A stretch of 64,000 nt of DNA from Planctomycetota bacterium. Lineage in GTDB: Bacteria > Planctomycetota > UBA1135 > GCA-002686595. Position numbers and translations under genes: made by a program. The notes beneath the pieces were generated by a model. It was not told where the DNA came from. It did no database searches and saw only the letters and a program-made list of their open reading frames with translations. The stretch spans positions 186,001-250,000 of the forward strand of contig JAJDEW010000004.1 of the NCBI GenBank assembly GCA_029259595.1. Reading direction: 5' to 3'. Positions 8,498 through 17,785 of this stretch are shown here, piece after piece. Every line of letters starts with the position of its first letter. Within the stretch, counting starts at the first letter, position 1.

Positions 8498-9402
8498 CGG
8501 ATGAGGCGAGCCGCGCCGATCCAGCCGGCGCTCGGTCCAAGGGAGGCGGGCACCAGGCGAACGTCGGATACGCGTTCTCCCCAGGCCCATTCCCGGAGGC
8601 CGGCACGGATGCCACCTTCCAGGACGTCGAGGGCACCCGCGAAGCCGCCGCCGAAAACGAAGCTGCGGATGTCGAGCAGACAGACGGCGCTCGCGAGGCC
8701 GCAGCCGAGGTCACGTCCGATCTCCTCGAGCAACGTGCGGCTCGCACCTGCCGCTGCGCGCGCTTCGGCTGCGAGTCGGATGAGATCGCCCGGCGCTTCG
8801 CGTGGCAAACCGGCAGCCAGCGCACGCCGGCGCGCCGCCGTCGCCGAGGCCAAGGTCTCGAGACAGCCGCGCGAACCGCAGCCGCAGGGTGGCCCGTGGG
8901 GGTCGATCATGACGTGGCCGATCTCGCCCGCCTGGCCCTCGCCGACGAAGAGCTCGCCGTCGAGGATCAAGCCGCCGCCGATGCCGGTGCCGAGCGTCAC
9001 GACCAGCGCATGCCGCTCGCCGCGTGCACCGCCGACCCACAGTTCTCCCAGGGCCGCGACGTTGGCGTCGTTCTCGATCCGGACCCGTTCGGGCGCGAGC
9101 TCCAGTCGCCGAGCCAGGCCGGCGCGCACGCTGACGCCGTCGAACCACGGCAGGTTCGGACTCGAGAGCACGGTCCCCGTCGTGCGTTCGAGCAACCCCG
9201 GCAGTCCGACCCCGACCGCATCGAGTTCGGCGCCACCGAGCTTGCGTGCCTCGTCGGCCATCGCGTCGAGCACGCCGTCGGTGGTCGGATCGACGACATC
9301 GATCGAGCTCTCGGCAAGGATCGATCCCGCGGGCGTCGCGACGCCGAGCTTGACGGCCGTCCCGCCGACATCGATCCCGACGAGTCGCCTGTCCCCGACC
9401 AA
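8494..9402 (-). CDS. ROK-family sugar kinase (glucokinase-like)
   Basis: A 302-residue ROK protein of standard length. It has the N-terminal phosphate-binding motif VGIDVGGTAVKLGV, the central NDANVAALGE catalytic segment (the D is the expected base), the second ATP motif TLGTGIGGGLILDG, and the ROK zinc signature beginning at GEIGHV and running through CGCGSRGCLE. Family knowledge: phosphorylation of glucose, N-acetylglucosamine or related hexoses with ATP. Lack of an N-terminal helix-turn-helix means it is a kinase rather than a ROK repressor. It sits 7 bp downstream of the glycogen-synthase-like gene and overlaps the ABC ATPase gene by 4 bp, suggesting a link to glucan or sugar handling; the exact sugar cannot be told. 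Confidence 0.9.
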   Translation of the reverse strand: MVGDRRLVGIDVGGTAVKLGVATPAGSILAESSIDVVDPTTDGVLDAMADEARKLGGAELDAVGVGLPGLLERTTGTVLSSPNLPWFDGVSVRAGLARRLELAPERVRIENDANVAALGELWVGGARGERHALVVTLGTGIGGGLILDGELFVGEGQAGEIGHVMIDPHGPPCGCGSRGCLETLASATAARRRALAAGLPREAPGDLIRLAAEARAAAGASRTLLEEIGRDLGCGLASAVCLLDIRSFVFGGGFAGALDVLEGGIRAGLREWAWGERVSDVRLVPASLGPSAGWIGAARLIR

Positions 9403-9409
9403 GGTCGCC

Positions 9410-10897
9410 TCAGGCGCTTTCCTGGCGCGCCTTCACCCGTCGCGTGACCCGACGATAAGCCTTCTGGTACTCGCTCGCTGAGGCGGCCCAGGAGAAGTCC
9501 TGTGAGAGGCAGCGCCGTGCCAGGAGCTTCCAACGCGCCGCGTCCCGATAGGTGCGCAGGGCCTCGTTGATCCCCTCCATCAACCCGTCGGCGGAGTAGG
9601 GACCGAACTGGAAGCCCATGCCCTGGCGCTTGTTCTCGAAGTAGTTCACGACCGTGTCTTCGAGCCCGCTCTTGTTGTAGATCAGCGGGACGACGCCATA
9701 GCGCATCGCGATCGCGAACAGTGGGTTGGAAGGTTGGTAGTGGGACGGGAGCAGCATCAGATCCGCGCCGCCCATCATCATGTGGGCCGTGTGGGCGTTG
9801 TAGCCCTGGATGACGCGCATGCGTCCCATGAAAGCGGACTCGAGCGTCGAGAGCCGTTGTCCGATCTCGGGGCTACCCTGACCCATGACGACCAACTCGA
9901 TGTTGCGCTCGAGGATGTCGGTCAGGATCTCGGCCACGAGGTCGAAGCCGCTGTCGGCGTCCCAGCGCCCGATCGTGCACGCGACCATCGTGCGCGGCCC
10001 GTTGTCGAGCTTGAGTGCGGCCTGGAGCGCCGTCTTGCACTTCTTCTTGCCGGCCAACTCCTTGTCCGTGCGCGAGAAGGTCGCCGGCAGGGCCGGGTCG
10101 TTCTCGGGATCCCAGGCCTGGTAGTCGATGCCGTTGTTGATGCCGATCAGCTCCTTCTTGCGGCGCTGAAAGACCTCCTCGAGGCCATAGCCGCGGTCGC
10201 GCTCCTGGATCTTCAGCGCGTGTCCAGGAGAGTGCGTCCCGACGATCGTCGCGAACTCCGCGCCGGCCTTCAGGAAGTTGACCTTACCACCGAGCTCGAT
10301 CCCGCCGATCGACTTGAAGTAGCTGTGGGGGATGCGGATGTGGGGCAGGATCTCGCGCTCGAAGTCGCCCTGCATCGCCAGGTTGTGGATCGCGAAGTAG
10401 GTCCCCGCCTGGGAGACGGGATCCTCGGGATCCTTGTCGACGTAGTGCAGCTTGTGGAGCAGCGGGATCAGGCCCGAGGTCCAGTCCATGCAGTGCAGGA
10501 TCTCGGGATAGAAGCCCAGCTCGGACAGGCTCTGGAGCACGGCCCGCGCGAAGAGCGCGTAGCGCCGCCAATTGTCGGGGTAGGGCCCCTCTTCTCCGCC
10601 GTAGGGCTGGCGCGAGCTGAAGAACGGCTCGTTGTCGAACAGGTAGATCGGGATGCCCGAGAGGTTGCCCTCGACGATCCGAAAAGCCTGCGTGAGGTTG
10701 CCGTCGGGGACCCGTAGGTGGACTCGCTCCTGGACCTCGCCGAGGACCTGGGTCTCGACGGCCTGTGTCCACGGCAGGAAGACCCGCACGTCGTTGCGCG
10801 CGTCGCCCAGGGCCTTGGCCAGGGACTCCGCGACACCTGCGAGGTTCGTCCGGCGGACGAGAGACTGGAGTTCGGGGGTGATGAGGGCGATTCTCAA
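9410..10897 (-). CDS. GlgA-like GT5 glycosyltransferase with altered active-site motifs
   Basis: A 495-residue protein with the full starch/glycogen synthase fold: N-terminal domain (MRIALITPEL, FAIHNLAMQG, NGIDYQAWDPE) and C-terminal GT domain (FDLVAEIL, MGGADLMLLPSHYQPSNPLF, RYGVVPLIYNKSGLEDTV). Normal GlgA transfers glucose from ADP-glucose to a growing alpha-1,4-glucan. By comparison with E. coli GlgA recalled from memory, the KTGG loop near residue 15 reads RTN here, the RLTSQKG lysine is replaced (RWDADSG), and the conserved Glu of RFEPCG is Gln (HYQPSN). Either the donor has changed or the protein is no longer a transferase. It is the first gene of a minus-strand series and precedes a ROK kinase by 7 bp. 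Confidence 0.8.
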   Translation of the reverse strand: MRIALITPELQSLVRRTNLAGVAESLAKALGDARNDVRVFLPWTQAVETQVLGEVQERVHLRVPDGNLTQAFRIVEGNLSGIPIYLFDNEPFFSSRQPYGGEEGPYPDNWRRYALFARAVLQSLSELGFYPEILHCMDWTSGLIPLLHKLHYVDKDPEDPVSQAGTYFAIHNLAMQGDFEREILPHIRIPHSYFKSIGGIELGGKVNFLKAGAEFATIVGTHSPGHALKIQERDRGYGLEEVFQRRKKELIGINNGIDYQAWDPENDPALPATFSRTDKELAGKKKCKTALQAALKLDNGPRTMVACTIGRWDADSGFDLVAEILTDILERNIELVVMGQGSPEIGQRLSTLESAFMGRMRVIQGYNAHTAHMMMGGADLMLLPSHYQPSNPLFAIAMRYGVVPLIYNKSGLEDTVVNYFENKRQGMGFQFGPYSADGLMEGINEALRTYRDAARWKLLARRCLSQDFSWAASASEYQKAYRRVTRRVKARQESA

Positions 10898-11053
10898 GAC
10901 TGGAAGGAACCCTCGGGGGGGGTGACGTCGCGGAAAGGGAAGGGAGGGCGACGTTGGGGCGCTGGAGTCAAGCTACGGAATGGGATCGTCAAAGCCAGTC
11001 CGGCGCCCGAAAAGAATTCCTAACCGTCTGTGTCTCAAGGACTTGGACGCTTC

Positions 11054-11908
11054 TCAGGGCGCCTCTCCAGCCGCCCTGCGCCAGGCCTCGAGCGCCTTTG
11101 GCATGGCCTCTTCCAGCCGCCGGGTGCGCGTTTCGGGCGAGGGGTGGGTCGAAAGCCACTCCGGTGGGCGTCCGCCCGCGAGGGCCCCCATGCGCTCCCA
11201 GAAAAGTGGGGCTGCGCGGGGGTCGTAGCCCGCCTTCGCCATGTAAATGAGCCCGATCTCGTCCGCCTCGGACTCGTGCCCGCGGTCGTAGGGGAGCTCC
11301 AAGGCGAGCTGGACGGCGGAGCGCGCGAGGGCCTCGTAGTCGCCCGTGTTGAGCAGCGAGAAGGCGACGTCGATCCCGAGGCTGCGGGTCATCCGCTCGG
11401 TGCCGTGCTGGGCCACGACGTGACCGATCTCGTGACCCATCACGACCGCGAGCCCGGCCTCGTCCTGGCAGACGGGAAGGATGCCCGTGTACACCGCCAT
11501 CTTGCCTCCGGGCAGCGCGAAGGCGTTCACCGTGGCGTCGTCGTCGATCAGCGTCACCTCCCACTCGAAGCCCGGGTCGTCGGCGATCGCGGTGATGCGG
11601 CTCATGACGCGTTCGACCATGTCCTTCTGCGCGCCACGGGACACGACCTTGGCGTTTGCGAGCACCTCGGTGTAAGCATCCCGCCCCAGCGCGACGTCGT
11701 CCTGCGCGGAAAAGAGGTTGAACGAATTGCGTCCGGTCACAGGGCTCGTCTTGCAGGCCGAGAGCGTGACGAGGACGAGGCCCAGTAGGGGCAGCAGCGC
11801 GCGTCGGATTCCAGGTTTGCGGCCCGAACGCCGCGCGCTGTTCGGATAGGATGCCGCCGCGTCGCGGGAGCCGGGGCGTTCCGCGCCGAGGGACAGCGGT
11901 CGGGCCAT
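11054..11908 (-). CDS. M48-family metalloprotease, predicted lipoprotein (LoiP/YcaL-like)
   Basis: About 284 residues from the ATG at 11908. The protein has a basic n-region (RKPGIRR), a hydrophobic core and a lipobox LSAC, then the zinc protease domain: VNAFALPGGKMAVYTGIL, the HEIGH active-site motif followed by VVAQHGTERM, and the downstream ESEADEIGL segment carrying the third ligand. The C-terminal STHPSPETRTRRLEEAMP box is typical of M48C proteases. Family knowledge: periplasmic or outer-membrane quality-control peptidases. Start uncertain: an ATG at 11956 overlaps the divergent cyclodeaminase start and would give an over-long n-region. It precedes the GlgA-like gene by 156 bp; shared transcription is possible but not shown. 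Confidence 0.88.
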   Translation of the reverse strand: MARPLSLGAERPGSRDAAASYPNSARRSGRKPGIRRALLPLLGLVLVTLSACKTSPVTGRNSFNLFSAQDDVALGRDAYTEVLANAKVVSRGAQKDMVERVMSRITAIADDPGFEWEVTLIDDDATVNAFALPGGKMAVYTGILPVCQDEAGLAVVMGHEIGHVVAQHGTERMTRSLGIDVAFSLLNTGDYEALARSAVQLALELPYDRGHESEADEIGLIYMAKAGYDPRAAPLFWERMGALAGGRPPEWLSTHPSPETRTRRLEEAMPKALEAWRRAAGEAP

Positions 11909-11954
11909 CCGCGCGGTTGCTTCGCGTTCTTCGGGGCGTGCGGAGTCGGTGTCC

Positions 11955-12575
11955 ATGTCCAAAACCTTCAAGTTGACCGATCTGGAGCTCGCGAACTTCG
12001 TGCGCGAGGTCGCCGCGCCGACTCCGGCGCCGGGGAGCGGGTCGGTTTCCGCTGGCCTCGGTGCGCTCGGCGCGTCGCTCGTCAGTATGGCCTTTGCGAT
12101 ATCCGCTGGCGAGGGCGACGAGGGCCAGGCACCCTACGTCCGCGGCCGAGCGGAGGAGCTGGGGGCCCTCTCGGAGCGCATGCTCACGATCGTGGATCTC
12201 GACGCCGCGGGCTTCGCGGCCTGGCGCCGCTCGCTTCGCGACCCGGGCGGCAAGGATTCCGAGCAGGCCCGCGAACTGGCCCGCGCCGCGGTGACTCTGC
12301 CCTTCGAGATCCTGGAGAACGCGGTCGCTGGACTGCGTCTGGCCGAGGTCGGAGCCGCGGGCGTTCGCCCCGCACTCCGGACCGAGCTCACCGTCGGCGC
12401 GCGTGCCCTGCGCAACGCCTTGGATTGTGCCTGGGACGTCGTCAGCGCCAACCTCGCCGGCGGAGGCTTCGACCCGGACTTCGTCGAGGAGCACACCGAG
12501 CTCGCGGACATGCTGAGATCCGAGGCCGACCGGCTGCTCGTTCGCATTCTGGAAGCCGCCGGAGGCAAGTCGTGA
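11955..12575 (+). CDS. cyclodeaminase/cyclohydrolase family protein (FtcD C-terminal domain-like)
   Basis: A 206-residue all-helical protein. It carries the family's N-terminal signature FVREVAAPTPAPGSGSVSAG and matches the stand-alone cyclodeaminase domain (about 200 residues) found fused to formiminotransferase in FtcD or alone as methenyl-THF cyclohydrolase FchA. Role by family: release of ammonia from formimino-THF or hydrolysis of methenyl-THF; cytosolic. No formiminotransferase domain is nearby. I start at the ATG at 11955; a GTG two codons earlier is possible. Its stop overlaps the gpmI start (GTGA), so the two are co-translated. The start codon is almost back to back with the divergent M48 gene, so the promoter of one may lie in the other. 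Confidence 0.82.
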   Translation: MSKTFKLTDLELANFVREVAAPTPAPGSGSVSAGLGALGASLVSMAFAISAGEGDEGQAPYVRGRAEELGALSERMLTIVDLDAAGFAAWRRSLRDPGGKDSEQARELARAAVTLPFEILENAVAGLRLAEVGAAGVRPALRTELTVGARALRNALDCAWDVVSANLAGGGFDPDFVEEHTELADMLRSEADRLLVRILEAAGGKS

Positions 12576-14113
12576 AGCACCGCCCGCTGGTCCTCTTGGT
12601 TCTCGATGGCTGGGGTCATCGGGATGCGCTCGAGTTCAACGCGATCAAGAAGCACGCGACGTACTTCAACGAGCTGCTCGGGGTCTACCCGCACACGCTG
12701 CTCTCCGCTTCCGGCGAGGAGGTGGGACTTCCGCTCGGATTGATGGGCAACAGCGAAGTGGGCCACATGAATCTCGGTGCGGGCCGGATCGTCTATCAGG
12801 ACATCACGCGCATCGACCGCAGCATTCACACGGGAGAGTTCTCCTCGAACGGCGCGATCGTGCGGCTCTTCGAGCGCCTGGCGAAGGACGGCAAGACGCT
12901 CCATCTCCTGGGCCTCGTCGGCGAGGGGGGAGTGCACGCCAGCGCCTTCCATCTGCGGAGCTTGCTCGAGATCGCCAAGCAACGCGGCCTCGGTCCGGAG
13001 CAGGTCGCGGTCCATGCGGTGCTGGACGGACGGGATACGCCGCCCCGCTCGGGCGCCGGCTTTCTCGAAGACCTGGAAAAGGACATCGCGTCGGCCGGAG
13101 TCGGTCGCATCGCTTCGGTGATCGGACGCTACTTCGCGATGGACCGGGACAACCGGATGGAACGCATCGCCAAGGCCTACGAACTCTTCGTCGCGGGCAA
13201 GGGCAGCGTGTTTCCCACGGCCGATGCGGCGGTTCGGAGCGCGTACGCTGCGGACACGGGGGACGAGTTCGTCGAACCTTGCGTGATCGGGGACGCCTCG
13301 ACCGGACGCTTCGAGGACGGTGACGGAGTCTTCTGCTTCAACTTCCGCGCGGACCGCATGCGCCAGATCGCCATGGCGCTGGGTTTCCGTGACTTCGACG
13401 GCTTCGAGCGCTCGCGCGTGCCCGCGCTCGAGATCGTCACGATGACGCGCTACCGGGCCGACTTTCCGTTCGCGATGGCGTTTCCTCCGGTCGATCTCGC
13501 CGGCACGTTTCCCGAGGTCGTGAGCGCCGCCGGCCTGCGGCAGGAACGCGTCGCGGAGACCGAGAAGTATGCCCACGTCACGTTCTTCTTCTCCGGGGGC
13601 AAGGAAGCCGAGGTACCGGGTGAGTCGCGCACCTTGATTCCCAGTCCGCGAGTCGCGACCTACGACTTGAAGCCGGAGATGAGTGCGAACGAAGTCTGTG
13701 ATGCCGTCGTTCGTTCGCTCGAACGCGGTGAAACCGACGTCTATGTCGTGAACTTCGCCAACGCGGACATGGTGGGGCACACGGGGATCGAGGTCGCCGC
13801 TTCGGCCGCGATCCGCACGATCGATACCTGTCTGCGTCGGATCGTGCCCGAGGTCGAGAAGCGTGGTGGACTCGCCGCGATCACGGCCGATCACGGCAAC
13901 GCCGAGCTCATGTGGGACGTCGAGAACGACCAACCTCACACCGCGCACACGACCAATCCCGTCCCGATCGTGTTCTGCGCGCGCGACTTGATCGGAACGC
14001 CCCTGCGCGCCATGGGCGTGCTCGCGGATGTCGTGCCGACGCTGCTCGAGTTCACGGGGCTCGAGCCCTCGCCGCAGATGGACGGAGTCTCCTTGCTGCG
14101 CAACTCGCGCTGA
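12572..14113 (+). CDS. gpmI: 2,3-bisphosphoglycerate-independent phosphoglycerate mutase
   Basis: A 513-residue alkaline-phosphatase-superfamily enzyme of normal GpmI length. Visible motifs: LVLDGWGHR (metal Asp), GLMGNSEVGHMNLGAGR (catalytic Ser), HAVLDGRDTPPRSG, IGRYFAMDRDNR, EKYAHVTFFFSGG, NFANADMVGHTG and ITADHGNAE. It interconverts 3- and 2-phosphoglycerate with two Mn ions in glycolysis; cytosolic. The GTG start at 12572 gives a protein beginning VKHRPLVLLVLDGWG and overlaps the cyclodeaminase stop by 4 bp; upstream in-frame sequence is the other gene's shadow. All catalytic residues I can check are present. Confidence 0.96.
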   Translation: MKHRPLVLLVLDGWGHRDALEFNAIKKHATYFNELLGVYPHTLLSASGEEVGLPLGLMGNSEVGHMNLGAGRIVYQDITRIDRSIHTGEFSSNGAIVRLFERLAKDGKTLHLLGLVGEGGVHASAFHLRSLLEIAKQRGLGPEQVAVHAVLDGRDTPPRSGAGFLEDLEKDIASAGVGRIASVIGRYFAMDRDNRMERIAKAYELFVAGKGSVFPTADAAVRSAYAADTGDEFVEPCVIGDASTGRFEDGDGVFCFNFRADRMRQIAMALGFRDFDGFERSRVPALEIVTMTRYRADFPFAMAFPPVDLAGTFPEVVSAAGLRQERVAETEKYAHVTFFFSGGKEAEVPGESRTLIPSPRVATYDLKPEMSANEVCDAVVRSLERGETDVYVVNFANADMVGHTGIEVAASAAIRTIDTCLRRIVPEVEKRGGLAAITADHGNAELMWDVENDQPHTAHTTNPVPIVFCARDLIGTPLRAMGVLADVVPTLLEFTGLEPSPQMDGVSLLRNSR

Positions 14114-14322
14114 GCCAGGAGCCCGCCCAAGAAGCTCACCCGGCGCCATGACGACGTCCTCCACTGCGGTGCGACCCCCGCCTCGGCGTCCGAAGCACGT
14201 CTTCGACGCACTCCTGGCGCGATGAAGCGGACGTCCGACTCCCGAGCGACGCGCTCCCCTACAGGGCGGCATCGGCCCGAGCCGCTGCGCGTGCATCTGC
14301 GGTCCTGCCGGACACCGCCCCC

Positions 14323-15222
14323 GTGCCGTACTTCCTGATCGCCATCGCGAACGTGCTGGGAGGGGTTTCCTACCTCTTCCAGAAGCTCTGCCTCGAGAGC
14401 ATGCCGCCGGCGACGACGACGCTCCTGCGCAACGTCATCTCGGTCGTCGCGTTTCTCGTCGTCCTCCGGGGGCGCGCACTGTCCATCCGCGGCTGGTCGC
14501 GCTCGGAGCTCGCGCGGCTCGTCTTCCTCGGCGTCGTGGCCTACGGCCTGCCGATGTGGCTCGGCATCGTCGGTGTCCGCGACTCGACGAGCGCGAACGC
14601 CTCGCTCTTGGTTCTACTCGAACCCGTCACGATTCTCCTGCTCGCCGCGGCCTTCCTGGGCGAGCGGATCTCGCGCCGGCGTCTCGTCGGGATCGGGCTC
14701 GGCTTCGCCGGTGCGCTCGCGATCGTCCTCGAGGGCGCGTCGCTCGCCGGGCTCACGCTCGACGAGCACCTGCAGGGCAACCTGATTTTGGCGCTGCACG
14801 GTGTCCTCTGGGGTTTCTATACGCCTGTCGCGCGAACGCTGGCGGTGCGGCGCGACCCCTTCGTGCTCGCGCTCTGGACGCAGGTCTTTTCGCTCGTCTT
14901 TCTGGTTCCGGCCGCGCTCCTCGAGACCGAGCACTGGAGCGAGGCCGCGCTCGCGCCACAGCCGCTCTTGTGGGTCTTTCTGCTCGGCTTCGTCGTGACC
15001 TTCGGCGGGACGGCCGCCTGGCTCGTAGCGCTGCGCGGCCTTTCGGCTTCGATCGCGGCAGGCTTCGTCTTCCTGCAACCCTTGGCAGGGGTCCTGGCCG
15101 GCGGGCTCGTGCTTGGCGAGCGGCTTTCGATCGCGGCTCTTTTCGGGGGGCTCTTGATCTCGCTGGGGCTCTTCTTGACCCTGGCTCCGAAGCGCGGAAC
15201 CGAGCTCGAAGCGTCCGGCTGA
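14323..15222 (+). CDS. EamA/DMT-family transporter (ten-helix)
   Basis: A 299-residue polytopic membrane protein made of two EamA repeats, each of about five helices (first roughly residues 1-140, second 150-290; LVLLEPVTILLLAAAFLGERIS in the first matches FLQPLAGVLAGGLVLGERLS in the second). The E-P/Q-P plus LGER pattern is the family hallmark. Role by family: export or exchange of small metabolites, specificity unknown. It starts with GTG, 209 bp after gpmI, and I see no closer ATG that preserves the first helix. It converges on hscA with only 26 bp between the stops, occupied by a hairpin. Confidence 0.88.
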   Translation: MPYFLIAIANVLGGVSYLFQKLCLESMPPATTTLLRNVISVVAFLVVLRGRALSIRGWSRSELARLVFLGVVAYGLPMWLGIVGVRDSTSANASLLVLLEPVTILLLAAAFLGERISRRRLVGIGLGFAGALAIVLEGASLAGLTLDEHLQGNLILALHGVLWGFYTPVARTLAVRRDPFVLALWTQVFSLVFLVPAALLETEHWSEAALAPQPLLWVFLLGFVVTFGGTAAWLVALRGLSASIAAGFVFLQPLAGVLAGGLVLGERLSIAALFGGLLISLGLFLTLAPKRGTELEASG

Positions 15223-15240
15223 GAGCCCGCGTCAGGGCTC
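15223..15240. terminator. hairpin between convergent genes (likely bidirectional terminator)
   Basis: GAGCCC and GGGCTC form a perfect 6-bp stem with a 6-nt loop directly after the stop codon of the DMT transporter gene and 8 bp before the end of hscA. There is no T-tract, so efficiency as an intrinsic terminator is uncertain. Confidence 0.5.
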
Positions 15241-15248
15241 CGCCCCGT

Positions 15249-17132
15249 TCAGACCTCGTCGAGGTTCTTGCCGGCGAGAGCGCGCTTGGCGACGGAGTCC
15301 ATGAGAATCGCGGCCAGCGGAAGGCTGGCGCGTTCGAGTTCGTCGCGGGCCTTCTGGGCTGCGGCCAGCTCATCGCCCGTGCGCGCGGCCTCGGCCGCAG
15401 CGACCGCCTCCTCGAGGTCGAGGCGCGCCTCAGGATCGAGTTCGTCGACGACGCTCGGCAGGTGCGTCCTGCAGGCCTTCAGCATCGTGCCGAGTTCGAC
15501 CTTCAAGTTCGCGAGCCGGCTTTGGTCGAAGTCTTCCTTCGCGTGGGCAAAGGATTCGAGCAGCATGCCTTCGACCTCGTCGTCCGCGAGACCGTGCATC
15601 GGGTTGACTTCGATCGTCGACTCGGCTCCGGTCGAGTCTTCCTTGGCGGTGACCGTCAGGATGCCGTCGGCATCGAGCAGGAAGCGTACGGCGATTCGCG
15701 CCAGACCTGCAGGCATCGGCGGGATGCCGGAGAGCTTGAAGCGGCCGAGGCTCCGGCAATCCTTCGCCAGCTCCCGCTCGCCCTGCACGATGTGGAAGTC
15801 GATGCCCGTCTGGTTGTCGGCGTAGGTCGTGAAGCCGTCGGTGGCCTGGGCTGGAACGGGGGAGTTGCGCAGGATCACTTTGGATACGGCGCCACCCATG
15901 GTTTCGATGCCGAGCGAGAGCGGCGTCACGTCCATCAGAAGCACGTCGCGTGTTCCGCCAGCCAGAACGTGGCCCTGCACCGCGGCTCCCAGGGCGACGA
16001 CCTCGTCGGGGTTGAGACCCGCGTGAGGTTCACGGCCGAAGAACTCGGTCACGCGCTCCCGGACGACCGGAACGCGCGTGGAACCGCCGACGAGGACGAC
16101 GTCTTCGATGTCGGCTGGCGTCAGCTTCGCGTCGGCCAGCGCGCGCCGGCAGGCATCGAAGGTGCGCTCGATCCAGGGTGAAATGAGGTCGCCGAAGTCG
16201 GCGCGCGTGATCGTTCGACGCCAGTTGAGCCCGCGGGCGACGTCGACGACGTGCAGGTCCGCTTCGGGAACGCGCGACAGCTCGATCTTGCAGCGTTCGG
16301 CCGCGAGGCGGACGGTTTGAAGGAAGGCCGGTTCGCGCGCCGCTTCCAGGCCGATGCGTTCGCGCAGCTCGTCGAGCGCGGTCTCGACCAGAGCGCGGTC
16401 GAAGTCGTCGCCACCCAGGTGTGTGTCGCCGGAGGTCGAGAGCACGCGAAAGACTCCGTCCTCGATCGAGAGGATGGACACGTCGAACGTTCCGCCCCCG
16501 AGGTCGTAGACGGCGACCGTGCCGTGGTTCTTGCTGTCGAGGCCGTAGGCGAGGCTCGCGGCCGTCGGTTCGTTCAGGATGCGCACCGCTTCGAGCCCAG
16601 CGATGCGAGCGGCGTCGCGTGTGGCCTGACGCTGGGAGTCGTCGAAGTACGCCGGAACCGTGATGACGGCCCGCCGCGGGGCGAGCATGCCGAGTGCCAC
16701 TCCGGCGTTCTCCCACACGTGGTGGAGGATTCGAGCCGAGATCTCCTGGGGCGTCTCGCCACGCTCGTCGATCGAGAAGCGGATCAGCCCGTTCTCGTTC
16801 TCCGTGGCCGCGAAGGGCGTCGAGGCCAGGTCGTCGGTGCAATCGGCCAGTCCGCGGCCCATGAAGCGCTTGACGCTGAAGATTGTGCGCTCGGGGTCTT
16901 CGATTCCACGGGCGCGAGCGTTCCGTCCCACGATCGGCGTTTCGTTGGCCGGATAGTGGACGACGGAAGGGATGCGTGCATCCTGCAGGGGTTGCCCGTT
17001 GCCGTCGGCGGGGCGCAGGATCTCCGGTCTCCCTTCGCGCCACAGGGCGACGAGCGAGTTCGTGGTCCCGAGGTCGATGCCGAGGATGCCGTCGACCTTG
17101 TTGTTGAGGACGTCGAGTTCGATGAAGGGCAT
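15249..17132 (-). CDS. hscA: Hsp70-type chaperone HscA
   Basis: A 627-residue Hsp70. The nucleotide-binding domain (about residues 15-385) shows [48 protein letters not shown] and [14 protein letters not shown]; the substrate-binding domain follows ([28 protein letters not shown]), then a C-terminal helical lid. Position in an isc operon directly after hscB (3-bp gap) identifies it as HscA, which with HscB promotes cluster release from IscU. A general DnaK would usually be longer and end with an Asp/Glu-rich tail, which is absent here. The N-terminus has about 14 residues before the first strand, like HscA of other bacteria. Confidence 0.93.
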   Translation of the reverse strand: MPFIELDVLNNKVDGILGIDLGTTNSLVALWREGRPEILRPADGNGQPLQDARIPSVVHYPANETPIVGRNARARGIEDPERTIFSVKRFMGRGLADCTDDLASTPFAATENENGLIRFSIDERGETPQEISARILHHVWENAGVALGMLAPRRAVITVPAYFDDSQRQATRDAARIAGLEAVRILNEPTAASLAYGLDSKNHGTVAVYDLGGGTFDVSILSIEDGVFRVLSTSGDTHLGGDDFDRALVETALDELRERIGLEAAREPAFLQTVRLAAERCKIELSRVPEADLHVVDVARGLNWRRTITRADFGDLISPWIERTFDACRRALADAKLTPADIEDVVLVGGSTRVPVVRERVTEFFGREPHAGLNPDEVVALGAAVQGHVLAGGTRDVLLMDVTPLSLGIETMGGAVSKVILRNSPVPAQATDGFTTYADNQTGIDFHIVQGERELAKDCRSLGRFKLSGIPPMPAGLARIAVRFLLDADGILTVTAKEDSTGAESTIEVNPMHGLADDEVEGMLLESFAHAKEDFDQSRLANLKVELGTMLKACRTHLPSVVDELDPEARLDLEEAVAAAEAARTGDELAAAQKARDELERASLPLAAILMDSVAKRALAGKNLDEV

Positions 17133-17135
17133 GGG

Positions 17136-17765
17136 TCAGCGGGAGGAAGCGTGCGAAAGGCGAAGCTCTGCAATCTCGTGCAGAGTGCGGTCGAGGTAGC
17201 GCACGGCGTTCATGAGCCGGCGGAGTTCGACCAGACGATCGGTGTCGGTCGGGAGGGGAAGGAGTCCTTCACGGATGCGGGTAACGAGGCTCGTACGTTC
17301 GGCCAGGAGCTCCGCTTCGAGCGTCGTGAGCGTGCGCGTGGCGTCGGTGTCCGCGCCGGCAGCGCGGGCCTCCTCGACGGCCTCGTTCCATTCCATGACT
17401 TCGAGCAAGAAGCTCTGTGGCATGTCACGTTCGGCCTTCTCGTCGGGGCCACCGAGGTATCCGAGGAGCCAGTTCGCGCGCCGGATGTCGTCGGAGAGGA
17501 CGTCCCAGGCCTCGTTCAGAGCGGCGGTGTTGCTCTCCGCCCGGCGGCGTGCGCCAGGGTCGCTTCCAAAGAAATCGGGGTGCGTCCGGCGGGTCAGGGC
17601 CAGGAGGCGCTTGCGAAGCGCGTCCGCTGCGACCTCAGCGGCCGGCTCGAGCCCGAAGACCGCAAAGGGTGTCAGTCCCGGCTCCGGCTCGAGCAGCTCG
17701 CCGCAGGACTCGCAGACGAGCGGACTGTTCAGCGCTGTCCCGCAAGCAGGGCACGTACGTTCCAT
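17136..17765 (-). CDS. hscB: co-chaperone HscB with N-terminal zinc ribbon
   Basis: A 209-residue J-domain protein. Residues 1-27 carry two Cys pairs, C5/C8 (CPAC) and C18/C21 (CESC), forming a probable zinc ribbon; the J-domain follows with the HPD tripeptide at residues 62-64 (RRTHPDFFG), and the C-terminal three-helix bundle that binds IscU occupies about 110-200. E. coli HscB (171 residues) lacks the zinc ribbon; eukaryotic HSC20 has one. It stimulates HscA ATPase and delivers IscU. It sits between iscA (20-bp gap) and hscA (3-bp gap) in the operon. The N-terminal ribbon could be an additional structural or regulatory module. Confidence 0.92.
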   Translation of the reverse strand: MERTCPACGTALNSPLVCESCGELLEPEPGLTPFAVFGLEPAAEVAADALRKRLLALTRRTHPDFFGSDPGARRRAESNTAALNEAWDVLSDDIRRANWLLGYLGGPDEKAERDMPQSFLLEVMEWNEAVEEARAAGADTDATRTLTTLEAELLAERTSLVTRIREGLLPLPTDTDRLVELRRLMNAVRYLDRTLHEIAELRLSHASSR

Positions 17766-17785
17766 CGAGCCGGGCGGACGAAGGT

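Noticed and set aside
14149..14226. Possible 25-residue peptide between gpmI and the DMT transporter
   Set aside because: Too short and Pro/Arg-rich; no ribosome-binding site or homology to support it.
12134..14296. A 720-residue minus-strand open frame over gpmI
   Set aside because: Antisense to a canonical GpmI; no domain signs.
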